DNA of 64,000 bases, from contig NZ_JACFAK010000004.1 in the NCBI RefSeq assembly GCF_014118685.1, positions 111,101 through 175,100 of the forward strand, written 5' to 3'. Source of the DNA: Flaviflexus huanghaiensis (GTDB lineage: Bacteria; Actinomycetota; Actinomycetes; Actinomycetales; Actinomycetaceae). A program made the translations under genes and the position numbers. A model generated the notes under the pieces. It did not search any database. It was not told where the DNA came from and saw only the letters and a program-made list of their open reading frames with translations. Shown piece by piece: positions 36,872 to 45,705 of the stretch (its first letter is position 1; the number at the start of each line of letters is the position of its first letter).

Positions 36872-38019
36872 GCCGCGCCTCGGACATTGCAGCCGCCCGG
36901 GCGGCCGTCGTCAGCGGTGCCCACGTGGGCTCCGTTCTTGCCGGCGCTGCTCCGAATGCGATTTCGATCGCGTCTGTCGCGTCCGCCGGGCAGGGAATTC
37001 TCCAGCAGTTAGAGGGCGCAGGGCCTGTGCTTCAACCGCTCCTGGAAGACCCCTCTGTCACCGATGTCCTCGTCAACGGTGCGGAGGGTGTCTGGGTCGA
37101 TCGAGGAAGCGGCCTTGAGCTCATCTCTCACGAGGTCGACGAGCTAAGAGATCCTCTCGAGGTGCGCAAGCTTGCCGTCAGGCTTGCGGCGACGTGCGGG
37201 CAAAGACTTGATGATGCCTCACCTATTGTCGATGGGACGTTTCCGACGGGGGTTCGGCTCCACGCGGTCCTACCTCCCCTTGCAGCGGAAGGAACGCTCA
37301 TCTCCCTGCGCACGCAGCGATCAGTTGCTCTGACTCTGGCTGACCTCGTGCGGTCAGGAACTGCGACGACGCCGATGTCGACAATCATCTCTGCGATGAT
37401 CTCCCAGCGAGCGAACGTCATGATCTCAGGGGCGACCGGATCCGGGAAAACCACGCTCTTGTCTGCTCTCCTCGGTCTCGTGCCACAATCCGAAAGGATT
37501 GTCGTCATCGAAGAATCGGCCGAGTTACGACCGACGCATCCCCATTGCGTACACCTCCAGGTCCGTCACGCTAACGTCCAGGGGGCCGGTGAGGTATCTA
37601 TGAGCGATCTGGTCCGTGCGGCTATGCGAATGAGACCCGACAGGCTCGTGCTCGGCGAATGCCGTGGGGCCGAGGTTCGTGATGTTCTCGCCGCACTGAA
37701 CACGGGGCATGAGGGAGGCTGGGCGACTATTCATGCGAACGCCGCGAGCGATGTCCCGGCACGGCTCGTCGCGCTCGGGGCTCTTGCAGGAATGTCCGAG
37801 CCGACGGTTGCCGCACAGGCTGCGGCAGCTCTGGACGCTGTCATCCACATCAAGCGGACGCCTGAGGGTCGCAGGATCGATCATGTGGCAACGCTGACAC
37901 GGGATGGTTCGCGCCTCGTTCCGATACCCGCGGTCTTCATGCGCGAGGGGATGACAGTGCCTGGGCAGGGTTGGGGTCCCCTTGCTGACCGGCTCGGGCT
38001 CGCGAAGGATCTGCTGTGA
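36868..38019 (+). CDS. cpaF: Tad pilus secretion ATPase (CpaF/TadA)
   Basis: A 383-residue type II/IV secretion hexameric ATPase. It has an N-terminal domain with VTDVLVNGAEGVWVDRG, Walker A ISGATGSGKTTLL near 187-199, an Asp box (VVIEESAELR), the His box (THPHCVHLQ) and Walker B-like RPDRLVLGECRG. It energises Flp pilus assembly at the inner face of the membrane. It overlaps both neighbours by 4 bases (ATGA, GTGA). Confidence 0.93.
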   Translation: MSRASDIAAARAAVVSGAHVGSVLAGAAPNAISIASVASAGQGILQQLEGAGPVLQPLLEDPSVTDVLVNGAEGVWVDRGSGLELISHEVDELRDPLEVRKLAVRLAATCGQRLDDASPIVDGTFPTGVRLHAVLPPLAAEGTLISLRTQRSVALTLADLVRSGTATTPMSTIISAMISQRANVMISGATGSGKTTLLSALLGLVPQSERIVVIEESAELRPTHPHCVHLQVRHANVQGAGEVSMSDLVRAAMRMRPDRLVLGECRGAEVRDVLAALNTGHEGGWATIHANAASDVPARLVALGALAGMSEPTVAAQAAAALDAVIHIKRTPEGRRIDHVATLTRDGSRLVPIPAVFMREGMTVPGQGWGPLADRLGLAKDLL

Positions 38020-38738
38020 TCTGGGCGGCGCTGGCTGGCGTCGCAACTGCGGGAGTGGCGCTTGTGGCGAGTGAAGCGCGGCGCCTGCCACGCCCCCGCA
38101 CGCTCAGACCGAAGTCGAAGCGCGAGATCCGGCTACCGCGCAGGCATGACATTGACCTCGGGGTCCTCGCCACCGATGTGGCAACACGACTGCGCGCCGG
38201 TCTCGGCGTCGAGCAAGCCTGGCGGATCGCCCTCCAGCGAGCTGGCATGCCCGATCGAACGCCCGTGCTGGACAGCTACGGCTCACCGCTAGCCCTGGTC
38301 GAACTCGACTCCCGCAGAGGACCCCTCGACGAGCTACGTGCCCTCGTCAAAGGTGAGCCCCTCATCACAAGCATCACGCGAATCGCCCTTCCATCGCTAC
38401 TGGCGGCGACCCGACTGACGTGGCAGACGGGCGCGCCGATGGCCGACGTGCTCGATGAATGCGCGGCGGGGTTGACCGAAGCTGGCGAGGCCCAGTCGGC
38501 CCGGGAGATCGCCCTTCAAGGGCCGAAGTCGACAGCGACAATGCTCGCATGGCTTCCGCTGGTTGGACTCGGTCTTGGTCTCGTCATGGGAGTGGATCCG
38601 CTGAGCTTCCTCCTGGGAACGACCGTCGGAAAACTATTTCTTATTGTCGGCCTCATCTTCGAAATTGCGGGGATCGTCATCGTCCGCAGGATGGTGTTCT
38701 CCGCCCAGATGGAGGGCGCTGTGGGGAGAACACCGTGA
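38016..38738 (+). CDS. tadB: TadB, type II secretion F-domain protein
   Basis: 240 residues: one N-terminal hydrophobic segment, a cytosolic helical GspF domain (LGVLATDVATRLRAGLGVEQAW) and two or three C-terminal helices (LAWLPLVGLGLGLVMG, LIVGLIFEIAGIVIV). It is a platform protein of the Tad machine. GTG start overlaps the ATPase stop; its own TGA overlaps the TadC GTG. It is shorter than proteobacterial TadB, as usual in actinobacteria. Confidence 0.85.
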   Translation: MIWAALAGVATAGVALVASEARRLPRPRTLRPKSKREIRLPRRHDIDLGVLATDVATRLRAGLGVEQAWRIALQRAGMPDRTPVLDSYGSPLALVELDSRRGPLDELRALVKGEPLITSITRIALPSLLAATRLTWQTGAPMADVLDECAAGLTEAGEAQSAREIALQGPKSTATMLAWLPLVGLGLGLVMGVDPLSFLLGTTVGKLFLIVGLIFEIAGIVIVRRMVFSAQMEGAVGRTP

Positions 38739-39259
38739 CCGCCCTTGCGATCGCGCTTCTCATCGCGATCCTCCTGTGGCCATCCAGGCGGCTACCCCGA
38801 CCATCGAGCACACCATCCTCGGTACCGAAGCCGATCGATGAAGCAATGGTCGTCGATCTCGCTTCTGCTCTTGTCTCAGCGGGGTCAGCCATCCCATCAG
38901 CGCTTCACGCGCTTGGGTCATCACTTCCCCCGGGGGACGAATCGGACGATGCGCTCCGTGCCAGCCGCTCTTTGCTCATGGGTGCGTCCTGGGAGGAAGC
39001 TTGGGCGGGTAGCTCCGGTCGGCTCGTCCGGTTGGCCAGCGCGCTCGAGCCGGCGTGGGTCGACGGTGCCCCGCCCGTTGTCATGCTCCATCGGGCCGCA
39101 GCAAGCATTCGGGCCCGCCGCCTCAAGGACTCTCAGGAAGCGGCGGCTAGGCTCGGGGTGCGGCTCATGATTCCGCTCGGACTCTGCTTCCTGCCCGCGT
39201 TCTTCCTCATTGGGGTCGCACCCGTCATCGTCTCGATGGGTATGAAGGTTTTTGGCTAG
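38735..39259 (+). CDS. tadC: TadC, type II secretion F-domain protein
   Basis: 174 residues with an N-terminal helix (ALAIALLIAILLW), a GspF-like helical domain and a C-terminal hydrophobic pair (GLCFLPAFFLIGVAPVIVSMG). GTG at 38735 overlaps the TadB stop. The open frame runs 92 codons upstream in another gene's frame and is not coding there. Its last 4 bases overlap the stop of the aldo/keto reductase gene on the other strand. Confidence 0.82.
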   Translation: MTALAIALLIAILLWPSRRLPRPSSTPSSVPKPIDEAMVVDLASALVSAGSAIPSALHALGSSLPPGDESDDALRASRSLLMGASWEEAWAGSSGRLVRLASALEPAWVDGAPPVVMLHRAAASIRARRLKDSQEAAARLGVRLMIPLGLCFLPAFFLIGVAPVIVSMGMKVFG

Positions 39260-40230
39260 AACAGGGCGACTTTCGGGGCGGGAGGGAAAATCTTATCGAG
39301 CTCGTCCATGTCCTCCTGCGTCGGCACCCAGGAAGCTGACGCAGCATTCGTCGCCACCTGCTCGGGTCGCGTTACCCCGGCGATGATCGAGGTGACGGGG
39401 TTCGATGCGAGGAGGAAGCCGAAGGTCGCCTCCAGCTCGGTGATGCCGCGCGCGCGTGCGAAGTCGCGGTATTTCCTCAGCTGTTCGAAATCAGTTGTCT
39501 CCATGAGCTGCGGCTTCGTCACTGCAAGTCGGGAACCATCCGGCGCGATCTCGTCGGTGTACTTGCCCGTCAGCAATCCATTCGCAAGCGGGTAGTAGGG
39601 CAGGACGCCGAGACCGAAACGAGCGGAAGCAGGCAACACCTCGAGCTCGGCCCGACGGTCAAGCAGGTTGAAATGGTTTTGGGCGGCGATAAAGCGCTCC
39701 GTGCCCAGCTCGCGTGCAATGTGGTCAGCGTGAGCGATCTGCCAGCCACACAGGTTCGAGTGCCCGATGTAGCGGACCTTGCCAGAGCTGACGAGATCCG
39801 TCAGCGCTGACAGGGTCTCCTCGACAGGGGTGAGCGGATCTGGCGTGTGGTAAATGTACAGGTCGATGTAATCCGTGCCGAGCCGGTCGAGCGAGGCTTC
39901 TGCGGCGTTGATGATGTAGCGGCGCGAGCCGCGCGCCCCGAAGTCGGGGCCATTGATCCCCTTTGCATCGAGACCGAACTTCGTCGCGATTACCACCTCG
40001 TCGCGGTGGCCGCGCAGTGCCCTACCGACGTACTTCTCTCCAAGACCTGCCTCCATTCCGTACATGTCGGCAGTGTCGAACAAGGTTATTCCAGCATCGA
40101 GGGCCGCGTGAATCACCGCTGCAGTGCCGTCGTAGCCCTCGGTTGCAGAGTTCTTCCGACCAAAGTTGTTGCCTCCGAGCCCCACAGTCGAGACGGTTAG
40201 GCCTGAATTTCCCATACGACGCAGTTCCAT
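39256..40230 (-). CDS. Aldo/keto reductase
   Basis: A 324-residue NADPH-dependent TIM-barrel reductase. Catalytic tetrad: Asp and Tyr in FDTADMYGMEAG, Lys in ATKFGLD and His in LYIYHTPDP. The C-terminal half carries the phosphate-binding SIIAGVTRPEQVATN. It is of the YajO/Gfo-like voltage-channel-beta group; the substrate is unknown. It sits on the opposite strand between tadC and the pilin gene, breaking the tad operon into two transcription units. Confidence 0.92.
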   Translation of the reverse strand: MELRRMGNSGLTVSTVGLGGNNFGRKNSATEGYDGTAAVIHAALDAGITLFDTADMYGMEAGLGEKYVGRALRGHRDEVVIATKFGLDAKGINGPDFGARGSRRYIINAAEASLDRLGTDYIDLYIYHTPDPLTPVEETLSALTDLVSSGKVRYIGHSNLCGWQIAHADHIARELGTERFIAAQNHFNLLDRRAELEVLPASARFGLGVLPYYPLANGLLTGKYTDEIAPDGSRLAVTKPQLMETTDFEQLRKYRDFARARGITELEATFGFLLASNPVTSIIAGVTRPEQVATNAASASWVPTQEDMDELDKIFPPAPKVALF

Positions 40231-40372
40231 GACCCAAGCTTAGACCTCGGTCCACAAGGGTGTGAAGCGAAGCGACCTCCACAGTGGTGCTTCGGTCTCG
40301 TGCCCGCTTTGAGCGTGGGAGCGACATTGGAGTCGTGCCCAATCGGGCGCGTGTCAACGAAAGGACAGCACC

Positions 40373-40564
40373 ATGAACACCACGACCGAATGTGACGACA
40401 TCCGCTTTGACGATCCGGAGGCCGGCATGGCGACGGCTGAGTACGCGATCGGCACGGTCGCCGCCACGTCCTTCGGCGGACTCCTCGTTTGGATCATCCA
40501 ACAACCCTGGGTGCGGGACGCTCTCGAAAACATCTTCAGGACGATCTTCTCCTCCTTCATCTGA
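40373..40564 (+). CDS. flp: DUF4244 Flp-type pilin
   Basis: 63 residues: an 18-residue leader ending in Gly (PEAG), then MATAEYAIGTVAATSFGG, a hydrophobic helix with Glu at position +5, the prepilin form cleaved by a TadV-type peptidase. DUF4244 proteins are the actinobacterial Flp pilins. ATG 40373 follows GAAAGGACAGCACC. It is the first gene after the aldo/keto reductase on the plus strand. Confidence 0.9.
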   Translation: MNTTTECDDIRFDDPEAGMATAEYAIGTVAATSFGGLLVWIIQQPWVRDALENIFRTIFSSFI

Positions 40565-40600
40565 TCCCCTCGGTCAGCACTCGCTGGCCGAGAGGTAACC

Positions 40601-40969
40601 ATGAGACAGAGAAGAAAGTCCGGAGCGGACGACGGGGAAAGGGGCATGGTGACAGCTGAGCTCGCCATGACCCTCCCCGTCGTTATGGCAGTGCTCTTCC
40701 TCGTGCTCAGCTTTGGCCTTGCACTTGTCACGCAGTTGCGGGTCACAGACGCCGCTCGCGAAGCCGCACGGGCTTGCGCGATGGAAATGAGTCATGACGA
40801 GATTCTTGACATCGTCTCCGATCGTGCAGGCGATGAGGCAAAAATGCAGGTGGAGACTAGCGGGGAATACGTCACGGTCACCGTCACGGCGCCTGTGCGC
40901 GGGCCGTGGAGCTTGCTCGACCTCACGGCCGAGTCATCAATGACTGCGCTCGCGGAGGGATCGCCATGA
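40601..40969 (+). CDS. tadE: TadE-like pseudopilin
   Basis: 122 residues: a basic N-terminus (RQRRKSG), the prepilin-like GMVTAELAMTLPVVMAVLF segment and an extracytoplasmic domain. It follows the pilin by 36 bases and overlaps the next gene by 4 bases. Minor pilins of this type assemble with Flp. Confidence 0.88.
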   Translation: MRQRRKSGADDGERGMVTAELAMTLPVVMAVLFLVLSFGLALVTQLRVTDAAREAARACAMEMSHDEILDIVSDRAGDEAKMQVETSGEYVTVTVTAPVRGPWSLLDLTAESSMTALAEGSP

Positions 40970-41313
40970 GGGAGGATCGAGAGCGTGGTTCAGGCACAGT
41001 CCTCTCCCTGTTCATCATCGCTGGCATTGCAGGTATCGCGTTCATCCTCGCGTCACTCGCGGCCGGGTTTGACGCGAAGCACAGGGCCGACAGTGCGGCA
41101 GACTTCGCAGCGCTGGCGGCAGCGCAGACCCTCCATAATCCGGGGAGCGCGGACGCGCCATGCGCGGCTGCTGAAAAAGTTGTACGCGATGTCGAGCTCG
41201 TCGACTGCACGGTGCGCGGATCAAGGGTTGTCGTAACGACGCGAGCGACGGTCTCCCTCGGTGTCATGAACTCGTGGACGATCACTGGTCAAGCAGAGGC
41301 GGGTCCCGAGTAA
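40966..41313 (+). CDS. Second TadE-like protein (Rv3654c type)
   Basis: 115 residues: a short charged N-terminus (REDRERGSGT), one hydrophobic helix (FIIAGIAGIAFILASLAAG) and a soluble domain with two cysteines (DAPCAAA, VDCTV) that may form a disulfide. ATG overlaps the tadE TGA. This is the third minor component of actinobacterial tad clusters, called helicase/secretion neighbourhood TadE-like or Rv3654c. Its end overlaps the convergent helicase gene by 25 bases. Confidence 0.85.
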   Translation: MREDRERGSGTVLSLFIIAGIAGIAFILASLAAGFDAKHRADSAADFAALAAAQTLHNPGSADAPCAAAEKVVRDVELVDCTVRGSRVVVTTRATVSLGVMNSWTITGQAEAGPE

Positions 41314-43661
41314 GCCATGTCCTCCACCAGTGCTCTCCCGAGAAGTAGTGCGCCGGTCTTCGACAGCGGCGAGTTTCCGTTGCCGCACTTCGGGGATTGA
41401 ATGCACGAGGGGCAGCCTTCTCTGCACGGGCACGACTCGAGCCGGCTCACCGTCGCAGCTAACCAAGATCTAGCCGCGCGGAACCCGCGCTCCGCGCAAC
41501 CGGAGCCACCGGGAATCGCGTCGTGGATGATGATGGTCGGACTCGCCGTCTGAGCATGCATAGCCGTCGACAGTCCGCCAATGTCCCATCTATCGCACGT
41601 CGCAAATAACGGAAGCAGGCCGATCGCCGCATGTTCGAGGCCGTGCAGGGCCCCGGGAAGGATATCCGGGGTGAGCCCAACATCGGCGCATCGTTTCTCC
41701 GACACGGTCCACCAACATCCCTGGGTCGGCAACTGCCGCAACGGCATATCGAGCGGCATGCGGCCAAGATAGAGACCGTCGCGGCTACGGCGTGTGTCGT
41801 ACCCCGTGACACGGGAGGCGACGAGGACATCCCCGAAGGCGAGCACGCCGTGGGGGAGTGCTCTCTCTTCGCGGGTCTCGATGATCTCGACAGCAGACTC
41901 TGTGACCGCGAAGGTGCGGATCTCCTCCTCGCGGAACGGCTCGACGACGGCACGTTCATCGTCAAGGGAGATGACGATGAACGGTTCGCCCTGGTGAATG
42001 TAGATGGCGTTGGGGTGGACGTGGCGATCAGCTTGACCCGCCGAGACGGTGCCGAGGAGGACACCCGTCGTGCCCTCAATGATGGAAATCTCGGCGCCGC
42101 CCCCGCGAATGTCAACCATGTCGTGGGCGGAGACTCCGAGGGCTACGTTCCATCGCCACGAGTCACCCCTACGCGTGAGCAGACCGGCCTCGACAAGCTC
42201 TTCGAAATGGTCGGTCGAGTTGAAGCCGAAGACAGCCGCATCGGCCGCTGACAGTGGAAGCTCGGATGCTGCTGCGCAGACCTGGGCTGAGATGACGTAC
42301 GGGTTCCCGGGATCGAACACCTGTGCCTCGAGCGGCTGCCCCAGAAGGCTGTCGGCGTTCTCAGCAAGGTACTGGTCGAGGGGGTCGTCCCTGGCAATGA
42401 GGACCCCGATTCCGTCCTGACCGCCACGACCAGCGCGGCCAAGTTGCTGACGGAATGAGGCGTGAGTCCCCGGCCATCCCGACATGACGACCGCATCAAG
42501 GCCCGAGATATCGATGCCAAGCTCGAGAGCATTCGTTGTCGCAAGGGCTCGGATGGCGCCGTCTCGGAGTCCGGCCTCGAGTTCGCGCCGCTCCTCGGGA
42601 AGATAGCCGCCGCGATAGGCGGCTACTCGGTCCGCGAATGGCGAGAAACGCTCCACCAACCCCTCTTGGACGAGCTGGCTCACGGTCTCCGCACCTGCCC
42701 GAGATCTGCTGAAGATCAGTGTTGACGCCCCGGCTTCAACCGCTCGGACGGCGGCCTCCGAAGCTTCGCGTACGGCGGACCGTCTCGGTGGTTCTTCCGA
42801 TCCGCCGATGACAAAGAGGTCGCGGTTGTCCTCGTTTCGAGGGATTGGTCTTCCGCGCGCGATAACGAGTCGGGAAGAGGAGTGAGCGGAGTAGTCGGTG
42901 TCGACGACCGCGACTAGATCTCTGTCTATCCCGAGAAACCTCGCTGCGGTGGAGCCGGGGTCTGCCGCCGTTGCGGAGAGGAAGATGACGATGGGCTCGG
43001 AACCATAGTGCCGTGCGATGCGGAGCATACGGCGCACGACGAGGGCGACTTGTGCGCCGGTCATTCCGCGATAGGTATGGAACTCGTCGACGATGATCGC
43101 CGACAGGCCGGACCAGAGTCGTGACCAACGCTGGTGCCCTGCCATGAGTGAGAAATGGGCAAAATCTGGGTTGGTCAATACGAGGTCCGCGTGGCTACGT
43201 GCCCACCGCCTCAGCTCCCCGGGGGTGTCACCGTCGACTGTCGCGGGCTGTGCTGGATTGGCTGTCGCAGAAATCATCCGATCGAGTGAGTCCAGTTGAT
43301 CGGCGGCGAGAGCCTTCGTTGGTGCGAGGTAGAGGGCGGTCGGGCGTCTGCGGATGTCGGAGAGACTGCGGCTGGTGGAGAACTCGGCAATCTGGGAAAG
43401 GACCGGCGCCCACGCGATGAGCGACTTGCCGGACCCGGTGCCTGTTGCGATTACCGTGTTCATGCGCTCGTGGACGGCGTTCATGCCCTCAGCCTGGTGC
43501 TTCCATATGCTGGGGATACCAAGTTCTCCCATGCCGAGGGGAATACTCGGGTGGAGCCATTCGGGCCATGACGTCCGCACTCCCGGACGCGCGGGTGTCA
43601 CGTGCGTGCCTGCCACCTGATCGGCGGTGAAGCCGTCAAGGATCGCGCCCCAGATACTCAT
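41289..43661 (-). CDS. DEAD/DEAH-box helicase with C-terminal Cys cluster (Rv3649 type)
   Basis: About 790 residues. Helicase core: Walker A GTGSGKSLIAWAP, Walker B DEFH, motif III SATAADP and motif VI QQLGRAGRGG. The C-terminal DUF1998-like region ends in a four-cysteine cluster (CPCREGCPSC with C downstream), probably Zn- or Fe-S-binding. It is a superfamily 2 DNA helicase of the MrfA/Hrq1 group, related to repair of DNA crosslinks in Bacillus. ATG 43661 gives the family N-terminus; the frame extends 21 codons further. It neighbours tad genes in many actinobacteria. Confidence 0.88.
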   Translation of the reverse strand: MSIWGAILDGFTADQVAGTHVTPARPGVRTSWPEWLHPSIPLGMGELGIPSIWKHQAEGMNAVHERMNTVIATGTGSGKSLIAWAPVLSQIAEFSTSRSLSDIRRRPTALYLAPTKALAADQLDSLDRMISATANPAQPATVDGDTPGELRRWARSHADLVLTNPDFAHFSLMAGHQRWSRLWSGLSAIIVDEFHTYRGMTGAQVALVVRRMLRIARHYGSEPIVIFLSATAADPGSTAARFLGIDRDLVAVVDTDYSAHSSSRLVIARGRPIPRNEDNRDLFVIGGSEEPPRRSAVREASEAAVRAVEAGASTLIFSRSRAGAETVSQLVQEGLVERFSPFADRVAAYRGGYLPEERRELEAGLRDGAIRALATTNALELGIDISGLDAVVMSGWPGTHASFRQQLGRAGRGGQDGIGVLIARDDPLDQYLAENADSLLGQPLEAQVFDPGNPYVISAQVCAAASELPLSAADAAVFGFNSTDHFEELVEAGLLTRRGDSWRWNVALGVSAHDMVDIRGGGAEISIIEGTTGVLLGTVSAGQADRHVHPNAIYIHQGEPFIVISLDDERAVVEPFREEEIRTFAVTESAVEIIETREERALPHGVLAFGDVLVASRVTGYDTRRSRDGLYLGRMPLDMPLRQLPTQGCWWTVSEKRCADVGLTPDILPGALHGLEHAAIGLLPLFATCDRWDIGGLSTAMHAQTASPTIIIHDAIPGGSGCAERGFRAARSWLAATVSRLESCPCREGCPSCIQSPKCGNGNSPLSKTGALLLGRALVEDMAYSGPASA

Positions 43662-43748
43662 GCGATCAATGTAGTCCCAGCCGAGGCATTGTCGATCAGA
43701 GGGACGTAGGTCCCACATGTCCACGAGCTCGGTGCGATATCCGAATAA

Positions 43749-43795
43749 CCACTAGCAGTTGTGCCGTCCGGGCGTGTCGCCACTACATGTAGTGG
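43749..43795 (+). promoter_or_regulatory. Tandem NrdR boxes upstream of nrdDG
   Basis: Two palindromic 16-mers, CCACTAGCAGTTGTGC (43749-43764, imperfect) and CCACTACATGTAGTGG (43780-43795, perfect), start exactly 31 bases apart, the two-box spacing of the ATP/dATP-responsive repressor NrdR. They lie 60-110 bases before nrdD. Confidence 0.82.
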
Positions 43796-43857
43796 TTTGC
43801 GGCGTAGCGTGTTGTCATTCGCGCTCACTGAGGAGTGCGGGGAGTGGAGGGAATACC

Positions 43858-45705
43858 ATGGTTGAAAGACCCGTGAAGAACGTCGATGCGATCGCCACCA
43901 TCAGCGAGTATCTGGACCGGTCAGACTGGCGAGTGAACGCCAATGCTAACCAGGATTATTCGCTTGGCGGCATGATCCTCAATACCTCGGGAAAGGTGGT
44001 CGCCAACTACTGGTTGACCGAGGTGTATTCGCCAGAGGCTGCGTCAGCCCATCGCGAGGGAGATGTTCACATCCACGATCTCGACATGCTCTCGGGCTAC
44101 TGTGCCGGCTGGTCGCTGCGCCAGCTCATTGAGCAGGGTTTCAACGGAGTGCCCGGTGCCATCGCGTCGAAACCTCCGAAGCACTTTTCGTCTGCCTGCG
44201 GTCAGATCGTCAACTTCCTCGGTACTCTGCAGAACGAGTGGGCGGGCGCTCAAGCGTTCTCCTCATTCGACACGTATATGGCACCGTTCGTTCGGCTCGA
44301 CTCCATGACGTACGACGAGGTCAAGCAGAATATGCAGGAGCTCATCTTCAACCTCAACGTGCCGTCCCGCTGGGGGAGCCAGTGCCCCTTCACGAACCTC
44401 ACCTTCGACTGGACCTGCCCGGAGGATATCGCGGACAACCAGCCCATGATCGGCGAGGAGGTCTGCGACTTCACTTACGGCGATCTCGCCGAAGAGATGG
44501 CGATGATCAACCGCGCCTACATGGAGGTCATGCTCGAGGGAGACGCGGATGGCCGCGTGTTCACATTCCCGATTCCGACGTACAACATGACCAAGGACTT
44601 CGACTGGGACAGCGACCTCGCTAACTTGCTGTTCGAGATGACGGCGAAGTACGGCCTGCCCTACTTCCAGAACTTCATCAACTCCGATCTTGATCCAGGG
44701 ATGATCCGGTCAATGTGCTGCCGCCTTCAGCTCGACATGCGGGAGCTCCTCAAACGCGGCAACGGACTGTTCGGCTCCGCCGAGCTGACTGGATCCATTG
44801 GTGTGGTGACAATCAACATGGCGCGCCTCGGATACCTCTATGCGGGTGACGAGCCGGCTCTCATGGCCCGGATTGACGAGCTGATGGACATGGGACGCGA
44901 CACGCTCGAGGCGAAGAGAGCCACGGTCCAGCAGTTCATGGATGGCGGGCTCTACCCGTTCTCGCAGCGTTGGCTCGGCACTCTTGACAACCATTTCTCG
45001 ACAATCGGCGTCAACGGCATGAACGAAATGGTCCGCAACTTCACTCTCGATGAGCATGATCTCGCTGATTCCTGGGGCCAGGACATGAGCCTTCGCATCC
45101 TCGATCACGTCAACGACCGACTTGTGGCATTCCAGGAGGAGACCGGCAACCTCTACAACCTTGAGGCCACTCCAGCGGAGGGCGCAACGTATCGGTTCGC
45201 AAAGGAGGATGCGAAGAGGTTCCCGACGATCATCCAGGCAGGTACGCCCGAGAATCCGTACTACACGAACTCCTCCCAGCTTCCGGTCGGCTATACCGAT
45301 GACGCATTCGAAGAGCTCATGCTTCAGGACGAGCTTCAGAAGAAGTACACGGGCGGCACCGTCTTGCATCTCTACATGAATGAACGGATGAGTTCCGGCG
45401 AGGCATGCAAGCAGCTCGTCAAGAGGGCGCTCACGCGCTTCCGCCTGCCCTACCTGACGATCACTCCGACGTTCTCGATCTGTCCGACCCACGGATACCT
45501 CGCTGGCGAGCACTTCACGTGCGAACGGTGCGCGCAACAGAACCCATCTGCGGAGCCAGTTGAGTGTGAGGTGTGGACCCGCGTCATGGGCTACTTCCGG
45601 CCCGTCCAGTCGTTCAACATCGGCAAGAAGGGCGAATACGCTGAGCGGCTCATGCTGACCGAGAATGCTATTGGATCGCGGCTACCGGTCGAGTCGGGAC
45701 TGTGA
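43858..45705 (+). CDS. nrdD: Anaerobic ribonucleoside-triphosphate reductase
   Basis: 615-residue class III reductase, oxygen-sensitive, making dNTPs from NTPs. The zinc site is built from SICPTHGY, HFTCERC and VECEVW; the glycyl radical lies in the RVMGYFRPV region near the C-terminus. Radical-transfer cysteine context (MCCRLQLD) is present. The protein starts directly with the catalytic barrel; the ~90-residue ATP-cone of many NrdD proteins is absent. ATG 43858 follows GGAGTGGAGGG. Tandem NrdR boxes precede it. It overlaps nrdG by 4 bases. Confidence 0.95.
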   Translation: MVERPVKNVDAIATISEYLDRSDWRVNANANQDYSLGGMILNTSGKVVANYWLTEVYSPEAASAHREGDVHIHDLDMLSGYCAGWSLRQLIEQGFNGVPGAIASKPPKHFSSACGQIVNFLGTLQNEWAGAQAFSSFDTYMAPFVRLDSMTYDEVKQNMQELIFNLNVPSRWGSQCPFTNLTFDWTCPEDIADNQPMIGEEVCDFTYGDLAEEMAMINRAYMEVMLEGDADGRVFTFPIPTYNMTKDFDWDSDLANLLFEMTAKYGLPYFQNFINSDLDPGMIRSMCCRLQLDMRELLKRGNGLFGSAELTGSIGVVTINMARLGYLYAGDEPALMARIDELMDMGRDTLEAKRATVQQFMDGGLYPFSQRWLGTLDNHFSTIGVNGMNEMVRNFTLDEHDLADSWGQDMSLRILDHVNDRLVAFQEETGNLYNLEATPAEGATYRFAKEDAKRFPTIIQAGTPENPYYTNSSQLPVGYTDDAFEELMLQDELQKKYTGGTVLHLYMNERMSSGEACKQLVKRALTRFRLPYLTITPTFSICPTHGYLAGEHFTCERCAQQNPSAEPVECEVWTRVMGYFRPVQSFNIGKKGEYAERLMLTENAIGSRLPVESGL

